Source: Deltaproteobacteria bacterium (GTDB lineage Bacteria > Desulfobacterota > Dissulfuribacteria > Dissulfuribacterales > QOAL01). Taken from it: a stretch of 64,000 bases of DNA. The DNA lies in assembly GCA_015493475.1 (NCBI GenBank), contig WGDC01000008.1, positions 47,472-111,471 of the forward strand, read 5' to 3'. Position 1 is the stretch's first letter. Every line of letters begins with the position of its first letter. The translations under genes and the position numbers were made by a program. Under the pieces are notes generated by a model that saw nothing but the letters and a program-made list of their open reading frames with translations, searched no databases and was not told the origin of the DNA. Of the stretch, positions 25,045-33,328 are shown in pieces.

Positions 25045-26202
25045 ATGATAGAAAAGGCATTAAAGGGATCATCAGTTTACTGGGGCTGGATAATATTTTT
25101 ACTTTGCCTGATAGGTGCAGGCTTCATGGCCTATCTGTATCAGTTAAAGGTAGGGCTCGGCATCACCGGCATGAGTCGGGATATCTCCTGGGGTGTATAC
25201 ATTGCCCAGTTCACCTACTTTGTCGGGGTTGCGGCCGGTGGAGTCATGGTGGTGATTCCCAAGTATCTCCACCACTATTCAAAGTATGCAAAGATCGTTG
25301 TGTTTGGGGAGTTTCTCGCCATTGCGGCTGTTGTGATGTGTCTGCTCTTTATTATAGTTGACATCGGCCAGCCCATGAGGATGATGAATGTCATACTACA
25401 TCCTACTCCCCATTCCATGCTTTTCTACGACATGATAGTGCTCAACGGCTACCTTTTGCTCAATATCATTTGCGGATACAACACCCTTCTCGCTGATAAA
25501 AAAGGCGTGCCGTGCCCTGGGTGGGTCAAACCATTTATCTATATTTCCATTCCTTGGGCCATAAGCATTCACACGGTTACTGCCTTCTTGTATGCAGGTT
25601 TGCCCGGAAGGCATTTCTGGCTTACCGCTATCATGGCTCCAAGGTTTCTGGCTTCGGCCTTCGCAGCAGGTCCGGCCCTGCTTATAATGATTCTGCTTTT
25701 TGTAAGAAGGGTTACAAGGTTCGATCCGGGCATGGATGCCATTCAGACAGTGGCCAAGACCGTCTGCTACGCCATGATAGTGAATCTTTTCTTCATGGGC
25801 TGCGAGTTTTTCACGGCCTTTTACAGCCAGGTGCCTGGCCATATGCATACCTTAGAGTATCTGTTTTCAGGGCTTGACGGCTATGGCGAATTGGTTCCGT
25901 TCATGAGGGGTGCAATAGTAATTGGGCTCTTTGGCGTCTTTCTGTTGCTAGTTCCTACTATCCGGCGCAATCCCAAATGGCTTGCGGTTGCAGCGGCCTC
26001 GGTATTTTTATCGACATGGATTGACAAGGGTGTTGGACTTGTAATAGGTGGTTTCATCCCAAATCCCTTTGAAACCATAACGGAATACCACCCGACCTTT
26101 CCTGAAATAACCATAGCGGCTGCAATTTGGGGAGTTGGCGGACTTATTGTCACCATTCTTTACAAGGTCGCCATTGCCGTGCGCGAGGAACAGGCGGCCT
26201 GA
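25045..26202 (+). CDS. dsrP: DsrP, NrfD-like membrane subunit
   Basis: DsrP is an NrfD/PsrC-family integral membrane protein with about ten helices and a quinone site. It is 385 residues. Recognisable pieces are the first helix WGWIIFLLCLIGAGFMAYLY, the GVYIAQFTYFVGVAAGGVMV segment common in NrfD proteins, and the long C-terminal hydrophobic run ending in AIWGVGGLIVTILYKVA. It starts with a GAGGACGTC leader. It is the last gene of the RsbRD-dsrMKJOP operon, which ends at a hairpin 27 bases downstream. Confidence 0.95.
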   Translation: MIEKALKGSSVYWGWIIFLLCLIGAGFMAYLYQLKVGLGITGMSRDISWGVYIAQFTYFVGVAAGGVMVVIPKYLHHYSKYAKIVVFGEFLAIAAVVMCLLFIIVDIGQPMRMMNVILHPTPHSMLFYDMIVLNGYLLLNIICGYNTLLADKKGVPCPGWVKPFIYISIPWAISIHTVTAFLYAGLPGRHFWLTAIMAPRFLASAFAAGPALLIMILLFVRRVTRFDPGMDAIQTVAKTVCYAMIVNLFFMGCEFFTAFYSQVPGHMHTLEYLFSGLDGYGELVPFMRGAIVIGLFGVFLLLVPTIRRNPKWLAVAAASVFLSTWIDKGVGLVIGGFIPNPFETITEYHPTFPEITIAAAIWGVGGLIVTILYKVAIAVREEQAA

Positions 26203-26228
26203 TGGTGCTGCAACGAATGGCTAAAGGG

Positions 26229-26250
26229 GGCGGATGAAAGGCCGCCTTCT
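26229..26250 (+). terminator. Terminator of the dsrMKJOP operon
   Basis: GGCGG (26229-26233) pairs with CCGCC (26242-26246), followed by TTCTTTATT. The stem is short but GC-rich and lies right after dsrP and before a converging small reading frame. Confidence 0.6.
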
Positions 26251-26445
26251 TTATTCCCCTTTTTCAAGGTATGACATCGTAATTTTTTCTTTCATTTCCT
26301 CTACTGCATCGCCGTAATGACTGACTGGCAGTTCCATCCCGCAGTCCCTGCAGGAGACCGTTGCCTTTGCTCACTTACCGCGTATATCTGCAGCGCCCCC
26401 GCAGAATTTACATTTTATCCAAGGGGGGTCAGGGGATTTATTCAA
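26251..26445 (-). pseudogene. Small zinc-ribbon protein interrupted by in-frame TGA
   Basis: On the minus strand a reading frame from TTG at 26445 encodes a short protein with IKCKFCGGAAD, reaches TGA at 26371-26373, and continues in the same frame with VSCRDCGMELP to TAA at 26251. The two CxxC pairs, 23 codons apart, make a normal zinc ribbon of about 64 residues only if the TGA is read through or was once a sense codon. The C-terminal half (AVEEMKEKIT) resembles the last helix of Lar-like zinc ribbons. A single point mutation is the simplest reason; selenocysteine is unlikely because the TGA is not at a cysteine-type position and no convincing SECIS is seen. Confidence 0.55.
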
Positions 26446-26544
26446 TGTTTTGGACCTTTTTATGTGTTAGCCTGATCTTTATGTTAGATTATGGCACCTG
26501 TTAATGAGAAAATCTACACTTGTTTGAAATATTCAGGAGGAAAT

Positions 26545-27180
26545 ATGGCTCAAAACCCTATAAAAAGTGGCGACATCAAACAGATGATACCTGATCTGGA
26601 AAAGGAAACGAGGGAAAACCCCAATTCGGTGGTGGCGCATCACCGTCTTGCCTTGGCATACTGGCGCGCCAACAGGCTCGAAGATGCAATAACATCCTTT
26701 CAAAAGGCCCTTGACATAGATTCTACTTCTTATGAGGTAAGGATAAATCTTGGCACGTTATTCTGCCAGATGGGCAGGCTCGAAGACGGCATTCGTGAGA
26801 ATAGGGAGGCCCTGCGGGCCCACCCTGGGTCGGCAGAGGCAATGGCCAATATAGGTTCAGCCTATATGCAGCTTGGACGGTGGGAAGATGCAGCCGATTT
26901 TTTTGAGCAGGCCCTGGAAATAAAGCCGGATATGGTGCCAGCCCTTATTAATCTTTCCTCTGTACTTGTTGAATTGGATAAATTGGAGCGTGCCGTGGAA
27001 CTGGCACAAAAGGCGGTAAGTCTTTCACCTCGCTTTGGCCTTGCCAGGAACAATCTATCTGTGGCCTGTTACTTCAGCGGGAATTACAAGAAGGCCAAAG
27101 AAGAGCTCGAAAAGGCAAAAGGGCTAGGCTACCCGGTACATCCCGACTTTGAAAAACAGGTTAACGACAAGGCGGCGTAA
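26545..27180 (+). CDS. Tetratricopeptide repeat protein
   Basis: The 211-residue protein starts at ATG 26545 with AGGAGG at the right distance; a longer frame from 26491 has no such site. From about residue 20 it consists of TPR units with the usual 34-residue spacing: VVAHHRLALAYWRANRLEDA, then ...VRINLGTLFCQMGRLEDG, ...AMANIGSAYMQLGRWEDA, ...ALINLSSVLVELDKLERA and ...ARNNLSVACYFSGNYKKA. There is no signal peptide, so it is cytoplasmic. It lies ten bases before the HEAT/TPR gene and likely shares its transcript. TPR proteins are scaffolds; the partner may be a Dsr protein, but that is a guess from position. Confidence 0.85.
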   Translation: MAQNPIKSGDIKQMIPDLEKETRENPNSVVAHHRLALAYWRANRLEDAITSFQKALDIDSTSYEVRINLGTLFCQMGRLEDGIRENREALRAHPGSAEAMANIGSAYMQLGRWEDAADFFEQALEIKPDMVPALINLSSVLVELDKLERAVELAQKAVSLSPRFGLARNNLSVACYFSGNYKKAKEELEKAKGLGYPVHPDFEKQVNDKAA

Positions 27181-27189
27181 TCAAAAACG

Positions 27190-28920
27190 ATGGCAATAAT
27201 AAAAGGGTTGACAGAGCCCCTTTGTCCCTTTTGCTCCCAGAGACTGCCCAGGCCTCGTCAGGTGGAGCCCGCGAGGCTTGGTAACTTTGATTTCGGCGTT
27301 TGCGACTGTGGGGCTGTATTTGTTCACGATGTAACAGGGCATAATCTCGGCGCTGCCATGGTAGAGGCCCTCGGTTTTGCCTGTGATGAAGACTATGACC
27401 TCGCCTGGAGTCTTATGCCTGGAGAAGATTATCAGGACGCCCTTATCGAGGGTTATGACTACGACAGGCACGCCGTGTTTCCCAAGGGGTATGACCCGGA
27501 GGGGAAGAAAATTCGTGGGGCCCTCTCCTTTATCAGACTGAATGATGATCTGAAGGAACTAAGGCTTCCGGGTGTGAAGGCCAGGTTTGAGAGCGGTACC
27601 CAGGCGGGTATAAAAGGGGGCGGCCCTGAAAAAACATCATCCGACGTCGCTGGTCTCAGAAAGAGATATTCTAAACGTGAGGTGGAAAGCCGTGTCAGGG
27701 AAGGCGACGTAGAGATGCTGGCGAGAATGGCCATGGCGGACAAGTTAGTCCTAAGAAAGATACAGAGGCTTCTCTATTCTGCCGATATCGAATCGCGGTG
27801 GCGGGCTGTGCTATCACTCGGGCAGGTTGCTTCGCGTATTAGCAATAATGAACCTTCGGTGGTCGGAGACCTCTTGAGGCGCCTTTTGTATTCTGCGAAC
27901 GATTCGGCTGCAGCCAATTGGGGCGCCATCGAGTCCGTTGGGGAAATAATCCGCAACAGACCCAGCCTTTACGGCTCCTTTGTCAGGCATATACTCGGAC
28001 TTTTGGGGGATGCGCCTTCAAGGCCAGCTATACTTTGGGCAATTGGACGTATTGGAGAGCTTCACCCTAAGTTGGTTCGTAATAGCTCTTTTTTTGTGTT
28101 GTTTGATTTTCTTGATTCGGATGATCCGGCCATTCGAGGTCATGCGGCTTGGGCGCTCGGCAGGATAAGGGCCAAAGAGGCAAAAAATGTTATTGCAAGG
28201 ATGGCTGAGGACCATGAAGAATTCGACCTTTTTGATGGCAGCAGTCTGATAACAACCACCGTGGGAGATGCGGCAAGGGAGGCATTAACGCTCATGGACA
28301 ATAAACAAGATGGCTCAGCGAAATCCCATGTAAAAACCTCGCTACAGGAGGCTTCTCGGCATGAACCACCCGAAATTCTACAGGCAAGGCACATGTATCA
28401 AGAGGCCGATATACTAAAAAACCGGGGTCAGTCCCTGGATGCCCTTGCAAGGTTTGAGGAGGTCCTGTCGGTTTTCGACAGCGCCGGATACGACGTGGAG
28501 GTTGCCAATATTTGCGAAAAGATGGGCGACCTGCACGTCATGCGGGGGAACATGAAGGCGGCCCTTTCTCCGTACCAGCGTACATTGGCTGTATGTGAGA
28601 AAAAGAATGATCCTGTCAGCACGGTCATCATGTTAGAGAAGGTGATAGACATTTATCGCCATCTTGGACAATATGACAAGGCCTTGCCCTATTACTTCAG
28701 GGCACTGGAGCTCGTGGAGCATCTTGGTGATGCGAAGCGTTCTGCGATGTTTCTTTCAGGTATCGGAGATGTCTATGAGAGGCAGGGGCGGGTCGCTGAC
28801 GCCATAGACGCATACAAACTTGCTGAGAAGCTTTTCCGCGGGATGGGCGCAAGGCAACGGGCAGACATTCTAAAGGATGGCATTGCTCTGCTTGAGAAGA
28901 GGCTTGTGTCTGATTCGTAA
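27190..28920 (+). CDS. Zinc-ribbon, HEAT-repeat and TPR protein of the dsr island
   Basis: A 576-residue cytoplasmic protein with three regions. Residues 1-60 hold cysteines in CPFCSQRLPRP and GVCDCGAVFVHD, a likely zinc or metal site. Residues about 150-360 form HEAT-like helices (RWRAVLSLGQVASRI, ANWGAIESVGEIIRNRP, AILWAIGRIGELHP, IRGHAAWALGRIRAKEA), the last two resembling PBS-lyase type repeats. Residues about 395-570 are TPR units (EADILKNRGQSLDALARFEE and later copies). HEAT proteins of this sort are seen in several sulfate reducers near dsr genes. A chaperone or maturation role for the siroheme or Fe-S proteins is plausible but unproven. Confidence 0.72.
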   Translation: MAIIKGLTEPLCPFCSQRLPRPRQVEPARLGNFDFGVCDCGAVFVHDVTGHNLGAAMVEALGFACDEDYDLAWSLMPGEDYQDALIEGYDYDRHAVFPKGYDPEGKKIRGALSFIRLNDDLKELRLPGVKARFESGTQAGIKGGGPEKTSSDVAGLRKRYSKREVESRVREGDVEMLARMAMADKLVLRKIQRLLYSADIESRWRAVLSLGQVASRISNNEPSVVGDLLRRLLYSANDSAAANWGAIESVGEIIRNRPSLYGSFVRHILGLLGDAPSRPAILWAIGRIGELHPKLVRNSSFFVLFDFLDSDDPAIRGHAAWALGRIRAKEAKNVIARMAEDHEEFDLFDGSSLITTTVGDAAREALTLMDNKQDGSAKSHVKTSLQEASRHEPPEILQARHMYQEADILKNRGQSLDALARFEEVLSVFDSAGYDVEVANICEKMGDLHVMRGNMKAALSPYQRTLAVCEKKNDPVSTVIMLEKVIDIYRHLGQYDKALPYYFRALELVEHLGDAKRSAMFLSGIGDVYERQGRVADAIDAYKLAEKLFRGMGARQRADILKDGIALLEKRLVSDS

Positions 28921-28923
28921 GGA

Positions 28924-29466
28924 CTATTTGATTTCTTCAAGAAGAATGGCAGAAATGGGCCATCTTTTTCCGGCCAGCTTGGGGTCGACTTCTTTGCTGA
29001 TTCTCAAAAGTTCGTTTTGTATCACGTTAAGCCTTATGGTCGGGTAGCTTTTGCCTGGCAGAAAACCAGAAAGTGCACAGACGTGTCCGCTGCCATTTAT
29101 TTCCGTGGGAATACCATATGTCCTGCAATTCACCGGTCGAACTTCGTATAATAGGCATTCCTCATCATTGTTAAGCAGGGGGCATGGTATGCGCAGCTTA
29201 TGGATATTTTGTGGCTCCCTGGCCACGGTTTCATCCCACAGATTTTGTGCGGTCCGGGCCTTTTTTATAATCTGTTTCCTGGTCTTACGTCCAAGAATCA
29301 AAAAATTTTTCCTAAGAAGGCGGGCCTCTGCGAGGGAGATATCGAAGGCTGCGTTGCAGCAGTCAGAGCAGCCTTTCTTGCACCTGATCTCCTTTTGGTA
29401 TTTGATAGATACTGTTTTTACTGCGTTGTCTATCTGGCCGAATAGTAATCGTAATTCTTTTTCCAT
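28924..29466 (-). CDS. YkgJ-family cysteine-cluster protein
   Basis: The family is defined by a Zn/Fe-chelating cysteine cluster: CKKGCSDCCNAAF near the N-terminus, then CPLLNNDEECLLYEVRPVNCRTYG further on, as seen here. The 180-residue length from ATG 29466 is normal; a longer frame to 29514 overlaps the start of the opposite gene and is less likely. The function of the family is unknown; binding of Fe-S or zinc is inferred from the cysteines. It converges with the HEAT/TPR gene (gap of three bases) and diverges from a second YkgJ-type gene. Confidence 0.85.
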   Translation of the reverse strand: MEKELRLLFGQIDNAVKTVSIKYQKEIRCKKGCSDCCNAAFDISLAEARLLRKNFLILGRKTRKQIIKKARTAQNLWDETVAREPQNIHKLRIPCPLLNNDEECLLYEVRPVNCRTYGIPTEINGSGHVCALSGFLPGKSYPTIRLNVIQNELLRISKEVDPKLAGKRWPISAILLEEIK

Positions 29467-29505
29467 GGTTATGAATGTTGGGCAAACTGTGAATTTTGGA
29501 CCTAT

Positions 29506-30168
29506 ATGCACCATAATGTAACACAGACAGAATGCAAGAGGTGCGGTAAGTGCTGCCTTGCGGGGGGACCAGCGCTACATCTTGCAGACAAGGATATTGT
29601 GGTCTCTGGTTTTTTAAGACCGGCTGACCTTGTCACCTTCAGGACGGGAGAACCTGCTGTGGACCCGAGGACGGGGACGTTGATCATCCTTGAGAACGAG
29701 CTCATAAAGATACGCGGGGAAAATAAGGTGGGTGCATGTAAATTCTATTCAGGGATTGACAGGGGCTGCCTGGTTTATCAGAACAGGCCGTTGGAATGCA
29801 GACTGCTTAGGTGCTGGGATACTTCTGCTCTTGAGGCGGTTCTGTTGAAAGAGCTGCTGTCGCGGGCTGTGCTGATACCTGCTGCGTCCTTGATAGGTAG
29901 GCTCATAGCCGAGCATGGGAAGATTTTTAACATGCGGTTTATTGCTTCATGTCTCTCAGAAAGGCGGGCAGGGAACTTTCTAACTTTTTTTGAGGAAGCC
30001 GTAAACAAGGAACTCCGTTTCAGGAAAGAGGTAATGTCCGAATTTTCCATAGATGAATGCCAGATGGATTTTTTCTTTGGCAGGTCCATGGAGGAAGTGT
30101 TTCAGCCTTTTTTGGGGGATAGCCGGTGGCGAGAGAAAATCGGCAAGAATGAACCAAAATTCATTTGA
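29506..30168 (+). CDS. Second YkgJ-family cysteine-cluster protein
   Basis: This 220-residue protein begins with CKRCGKCCLAGGPAL and continues with CKFYSGIDRGCLVYQNRPLECRLLRCWD, the same cluster layout as its divergent neighbour but with clear sequence differences, so they are relatives and not a recent duplicate. The C-terminal 90 residues are helical and specific to this copy. Only about 40 bases separate the two starts, so they share a control region. Two YkgJ-type proteins beside dsrAB suggest a job in metal or cofactor supply, but direct evidence is lacking. The stop lies 116 bases before the dsrA promoter. Confidence 0.82.
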   Translation: MHHNVTQTECKRCGKCCLAGGPALHLADKDIVVSGFLRPADLVTFRTGEPAVDPRTGTLIILENELIKIRGENKVGACKFYSGIDRGCLVYQNRPLECRLLRCWDTSALEAVLLKELLSRAVLIPAASLIGRLIAEHGKIFNMRFIASCLSERRAGNFLTFFEEAVNKELRFRKEVMSEFSIDECQMDFFFGRSMEEVFQPFLGDSRWREKIGKNEPKFI

Positions 30169-30283
30169 GTATTTTTTAACTTTCTCTTCGTGATCTTGTT
30201 AACATGTTGAAATTCCAAAATAAAGACAATGACAGCGGAGATGAAATTGCCCTTAATCCCTTGATTTCAAAGCCAATTGGGGG

Positions 30284-30312
30284 TTGACAAGGAATGCAGA
30301 ACAATATTATAA
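30284..30312 (+). promoter_or_regulatory. Strong sigma-70 promoter of dsrABD
   Basis: A perfect TTGACA at 30284-30289 and TTATAA at 30307-30312 are spaced by 17 bases. The transcript would start near 30319 and carry a leader of about 110 bases before dsrA. Upstream, TTAACATGTTGA near 30196 is a partial palindrome that could bind a regulator; the match is weak. Confidence 0.75.
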
Positions 30313-30428
30313 AAGTTTTCACGCAATGGAAGATCACACCGAATGAGTCTTCATTTATTTTTTTGAGGGCTGAATGGTGCATGGATAACAGACAGTTTGG
30401 TGAAAAAATACTAAGGAGGGAGATTTAA

Positions 30429-31715
30429 ATGGCTGATGTCAAAAAGCATGACACTCCAATGTGCGATGAGCTCAAAAATGGGCCATGGCCAAGTTTTGTG
30501 GACGACATTGAACAGAAGGGACTCGGAGGCAAGCAGGCCTGCCTGGATTTGCTGGGACAGCTTGAGCTTTCCTATGTACACAAGGAAACACACTGGAAGC
30601 ACGGGGGCATCGTGGGAGTTTTCGGTTACGGAGGAGGGGTTATCGGGCGTTACTCGGATGCACCCGACAAGTTTCCGGCAGTAGCGCACTTCCATACACT
30701 TCGCGTCAACCAGCCTGCGAGTAAATTCTACAACACCGCTTATTTGAGAAAATTATGCGAAATGTGGGATTACAGAGGAAGTGGCATGACCAACCTTCAT
30801 GGGTCCACGGGAGACATGGTCCTTCTTGGTACCACAACGGATCAGCTCGAGCCCGTTTTTTATGATCTTACCCATCAGATGGGTGTTGATTTGGGCGGCT
30901 CTGGTTCCAATCTCCGCACACCTTCTTGTTGCATTGGCAAGGCCCGTTGCGAGTGGTCATGCCTTGATACTCAGGCCATTTGCTACGATCTCACACAGAC
31001 ATACCAGGACGAGTTGCACAGGCCGGCTTTCCCTTACAAATTCAAGTTTAAGGTTTCTGGTTGTCCAAACGACTGTGTTGCAGCCATTGCCCGTTCTTGC
31101 TGTTCGATCATCGGTACATGGAAAGATGACATGCGCATTGATCAAGCGGCAGTGAGGGCCTACATTGGCGGCGAGTTAAAGCCCAACGCCGGCTCCCACA
31201 GTGACAGGAATTGGGGTCCGTTTGACATCAATAAGGAAGTCATTGATCTTTGCCCAACCAGGTGTATGTGGATGGAAGGAGACGAGCTAAAGATAGATAA
31301 CAGGGAGTGCACAAGGTGTATGCACTGTATAAACGTAATGCCGGAGGCACTCAGGCCCGGAACGGATACGGGCGCAACCATACTTGTAGGTGCTAAGGCC
31401 CCGATTTTGGAAGGCGCTCAAATGTCTACCCTCGCCATCCCATTCATAAGGATGGAGCCGCCCTTTGATGAATTCAAGGAATTCGTAGACAAGATATGGG
31501 ACTGGTGGATGGAGGAAGGAAAGAACAGAGAGCGTTTCGGCGAGCTTATTCAGCGACAGAGTCTCCAGGAATTTCTCCGCCGGGCGGAGCTCAACCCCAT
31601 TCCCCAGATGGTCAAGGAGCCGAGGTCCAATCCCTACGTTTTCTGGAGCGAAGAGGAGGTCGAGGGCGGTTGGAAGCGTGATATCAAGGAATTTCGCTCA
31701 CGTCACGCTGCTTAA
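30429..31715 (+). CDS. dsrA: Dissimilatory sulfite reductase subunit alpha
   Basis: DsrA with DsrB reduces sulfite and yields the DsrC trisulfide. It is 428 residues, the usual size. The siroheme/[4Fe-4S] cysteines appear in TPSCCIGKARCEWSCLD and KVSGCPNDCVAAIARSCC, and the inserted ferredoxin domain has CTRCMHCINVMPEALRPG. DsrA's N-terminal GPWPSFVDDIEQ and RVNQPASKFYNT segments are present. An AAGGAGGGA ribosome site precedes ATG 30429. The sequence is complete with no frame break. The CC in ARSCC, where many homologues have a D, is a small local variation. Confidence 0.98.
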   Translation: MADVKKHDTPMCDELKNGPWPSFVDDIEQKGLGGKQACLDLLGQLELSYVHKETHWKHGGIVGVFGYGGGVIGRYSDAPDKFPAVAHFHTLRVNQPASKFYNTAYLRKLCEMWDYRGSGMTNLHGSTGDMVLLGTTTDQLEPVFYDLTHQMGVDLGGSGSNLRTPSCCIGKARCEWSCLDTQAICYDLTQTYQDELHRPAFPYKFKFKVSGCPNDCVAAIARSCCSIIGTWKDDMRIDQAAVRAYIGGELKPNAGSHSDRNWGPFDINKEVIDLCPTRCMWMEGDELKIDNRECTRCMHCINVMPEALRPGTDTGATILVGAKAPILEGAQMSTLAIPFIRMEPPFDEFKEFVDKIWDWWMEEGKNRERFGELIQRQSLQEFLRRAELNPIPQMVKEPRSNPYVFWSEEEVEGGWKRDIKEFRSRHAA

Positions 31716-31744
31716 GTCAATTAATACACAGGAGGTAACTATAA

Positions 31745-32995
31745 ATGGAGCTTAAAGAGATACGAGAGAAACTGGCTGAAAGCTGGAGCGATCTTCCAGG
31801 TTTTGATATAAGCGAACTGTGTGCCAAGCCCTATGATAAAAAGATGGGAGAGGAGCTTTACAATCCCAAAAAACCTATGGTCAACAGGATCACTGACATC
31901 GGCCCTCCATACTTCGAACAGTTTTTCCCAGAGGTTATTAAGAGGAACTATGGAAAGTGGAAGAGTCACGAAATCGTAGAACCCGGTATAATCAAGTACA
32001 CCAGTGAAACGGGTGATGTCGTTTATGCAGTGCGTTGCGGTTCCCCCCGCCTCGTAACAACTGACATTATACAGGAAATCTGTGAGATAGCTGACAAGTA
32101 CTGCGAAGGCTGCATGCGCTGGACAACCCGCAACAATATTGAATTCCACGTAGAGACAGAGGACCAGCTCAGGGCGCTCGTGGACGATCTTAATGCCAGG
32201 AAGCACCCTGGAGGCTCCTACAAGTTCCCAATCGGTGGTACGGGCGCATGTGTGACCAATATCGTTCATACCCAGGGCTGGGTGCATTGTCATACGCCTG
32301 CAACCGACGCTTCCGGGGTTGTGAAGGCCGTTATGGACGACCTTTTCGAGTACTTTGGAAGCCACAAGCTCCCGGCGCAGGTCCGTATCGCCTTGGCATG
32401 CTGTCTGAACATGTGTGGGGCTGTTCACTGTTCTGACATCGCCATTCTTGGTGTCCACAGGAAGCCGCCTTTCGTGGAAGATGACCGTATTACCGGCGTC
32501 TGCGAGATCCCGCTTGCTGTCGCGGCCTGTCCTCTCGGGGCCATCAGGCCGGCCACGGTTGAACTTGACGGGAAAAAGGTAAAGACGGTTAGAGTAAAAG
32601 AAGAACGGTGCATGTTTTGTGGAAACTGCTACACTATGTGTCCCGCCATGCCTCTTGCGGACATGGAAGGTGACGGGATCGCCATCCTTGTGGGAGGCAA
32701 GATATCCAACAGGGTATCTGCGCCCAAGTTCTCCAAACTGGTTATACCGTTCATACCCAACGAGCCGCCTCGTTGGCCTTCTGTTGTCAAGGCCATAAGG
32801 AATATCCTCGAGACCTATTCAAACGGTGCCAACAAGTACGAGCGTCTTGGCGAATGGGCAGAGCGCATAGGTTGGGAGCGCTTCTTTGAAAAATGTGATA
32901 TCCCGTTTACCGACAAGTCTATTGACGATTACCGGCTAGCATACGATACTTATCATACTACCACCCAGTTTAAGTGGAGCGTACATACTGATTGA
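31745..32995 (+). CDS. dsrB: Dissimilatory sulfite reductase subunit beta
   Basis: DsrB binds the catalytically active siroheme. It is 416 residues, slightly longer than typical (about 380). Key sites are [37 protein letters not shown] with the siroheme-site cysteines, and the ferredoxin insert [24 protein letters not shown] site lies before ATG 31745, 29 bases after dsrA. Chains A and B share a fold and come from an old duplication. The extra length is at the C-terminal tail ([20 protein letters not shown]). Confidence 0.98.
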   Translation: MELKEIREKLAESWSDLPGFDISELCAKPYDKKMGEELYNPKKPMVNRITDIGPPYFEQFFPEVIKRNYGKWKSHEIVEPGIIKYTSETGDVVYAVRCGSPRLVTTDIIQEICEIADKYCEGCMRWTTRNNIEFHVETEDQLRALVDDLNARKHPGGSYKFPIGGTGACVTNIVHTQGWVHCHTPATDASGVVKAVMDDLFEYFGSHKLPAQVRIALACCLNMCGAVHCSDIAILGVHRKPPFVEDDRITGVCEIPLAVAACPLGAIRPATVELDGKKVKTVRVKEERCMFCGNCYTMCPAMPLADMEGDGIAILVGGKISNRVSAPKFSKLVIPFIPNEPPRWPSVVKAIRNILETYSNGANKYERLGEWAERIGWERFFEKCDIPFTDKSIDDYRLAYDTYHTTTQFKWSVHTD

Positions 32996-33023
32996 TAACC
33001 TTTAACAGGTGAAGGAGGCTGAT

Positions 33024-33281
33024 ATGGCCGTTGACATGGAAGAACTGAAACAGAAGATCTTGGAATTTGCCACAAAGAAGGCCAAGTTCAAGTCAAAGAT
33101 GTATATAAAGGACTTGTACAAGGCAGATCCCAATGCCAAGCCAAGGGAGGTGAAGAAGGCCGCTAACATGCTTGTCCAGGAAGGTAAACTGGAATTCTTT
33201 TCTTCGGGAAGTACTACCATGTACGGTGTGCCAGGCTTCGGAAAGAGCGAAGAAGATCAGTTCGGTAAGCTCGAAGAGTAA
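33024..33281 (+). CDS. dsrD: DsrD, activator of dissimilatory sulfite reductase
   Basis: DsrD is a small winged-helix protein that activates DsrAB and marks the reductive pathway. From ATG 33024, which follows AAGGAGG, it has 85 residues; family members have about 78. The core EELKQKILEFATKKAKFKSK and YIKDLYKADPNAKPREVKKAANMLVQEGKLEF is conserved, ending with the tail MYGVPGFG. A GTG at 33009 would include the ribosome site itself and is rejected. The operon ends just after at a strong terminator. Confidence 0.96.
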   Translation: MAVDMEELKQKILEFATKKAKFKSKMYIKDLYKADPNAKPREVKKAANMLVQEGKLEFFSSGSTTMYGVPGFGKSEEDQFGKLEE

Positions 33282-33295
33282 AATAACGGTTAGAT

Positions 33296-33328
33296 GGGCG
33301 GGGATATATTGTCTCCGCCCGTATTATT
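33296..33328 (+). terminator. Terminator of dsrABD
   Basis: GGGCGGGGAT (33296-33305) pairs over ten bases with GTCTCCGCCC (33311-33320, two G-U pairs), followed by GTATTATTT. It also overlaps the end of the converging methyltransferase region. Confidence 0.8.

Noticed and set aside
26360..26445. Selenocysteine at the in-frame TGA of the zinc-ribbon frame
   Set aside because: The TGA is not at a redox cysteine position, and the only downstream hairpin is short and lacks the usual SECIS loop. A nonsense mutation is simpler.
33009..33026. GTG start of dsrD at 33009
   Set aside because: The frame would include the AAGGAGG ribosome site of ATG 33024, which gives the family-size protein.
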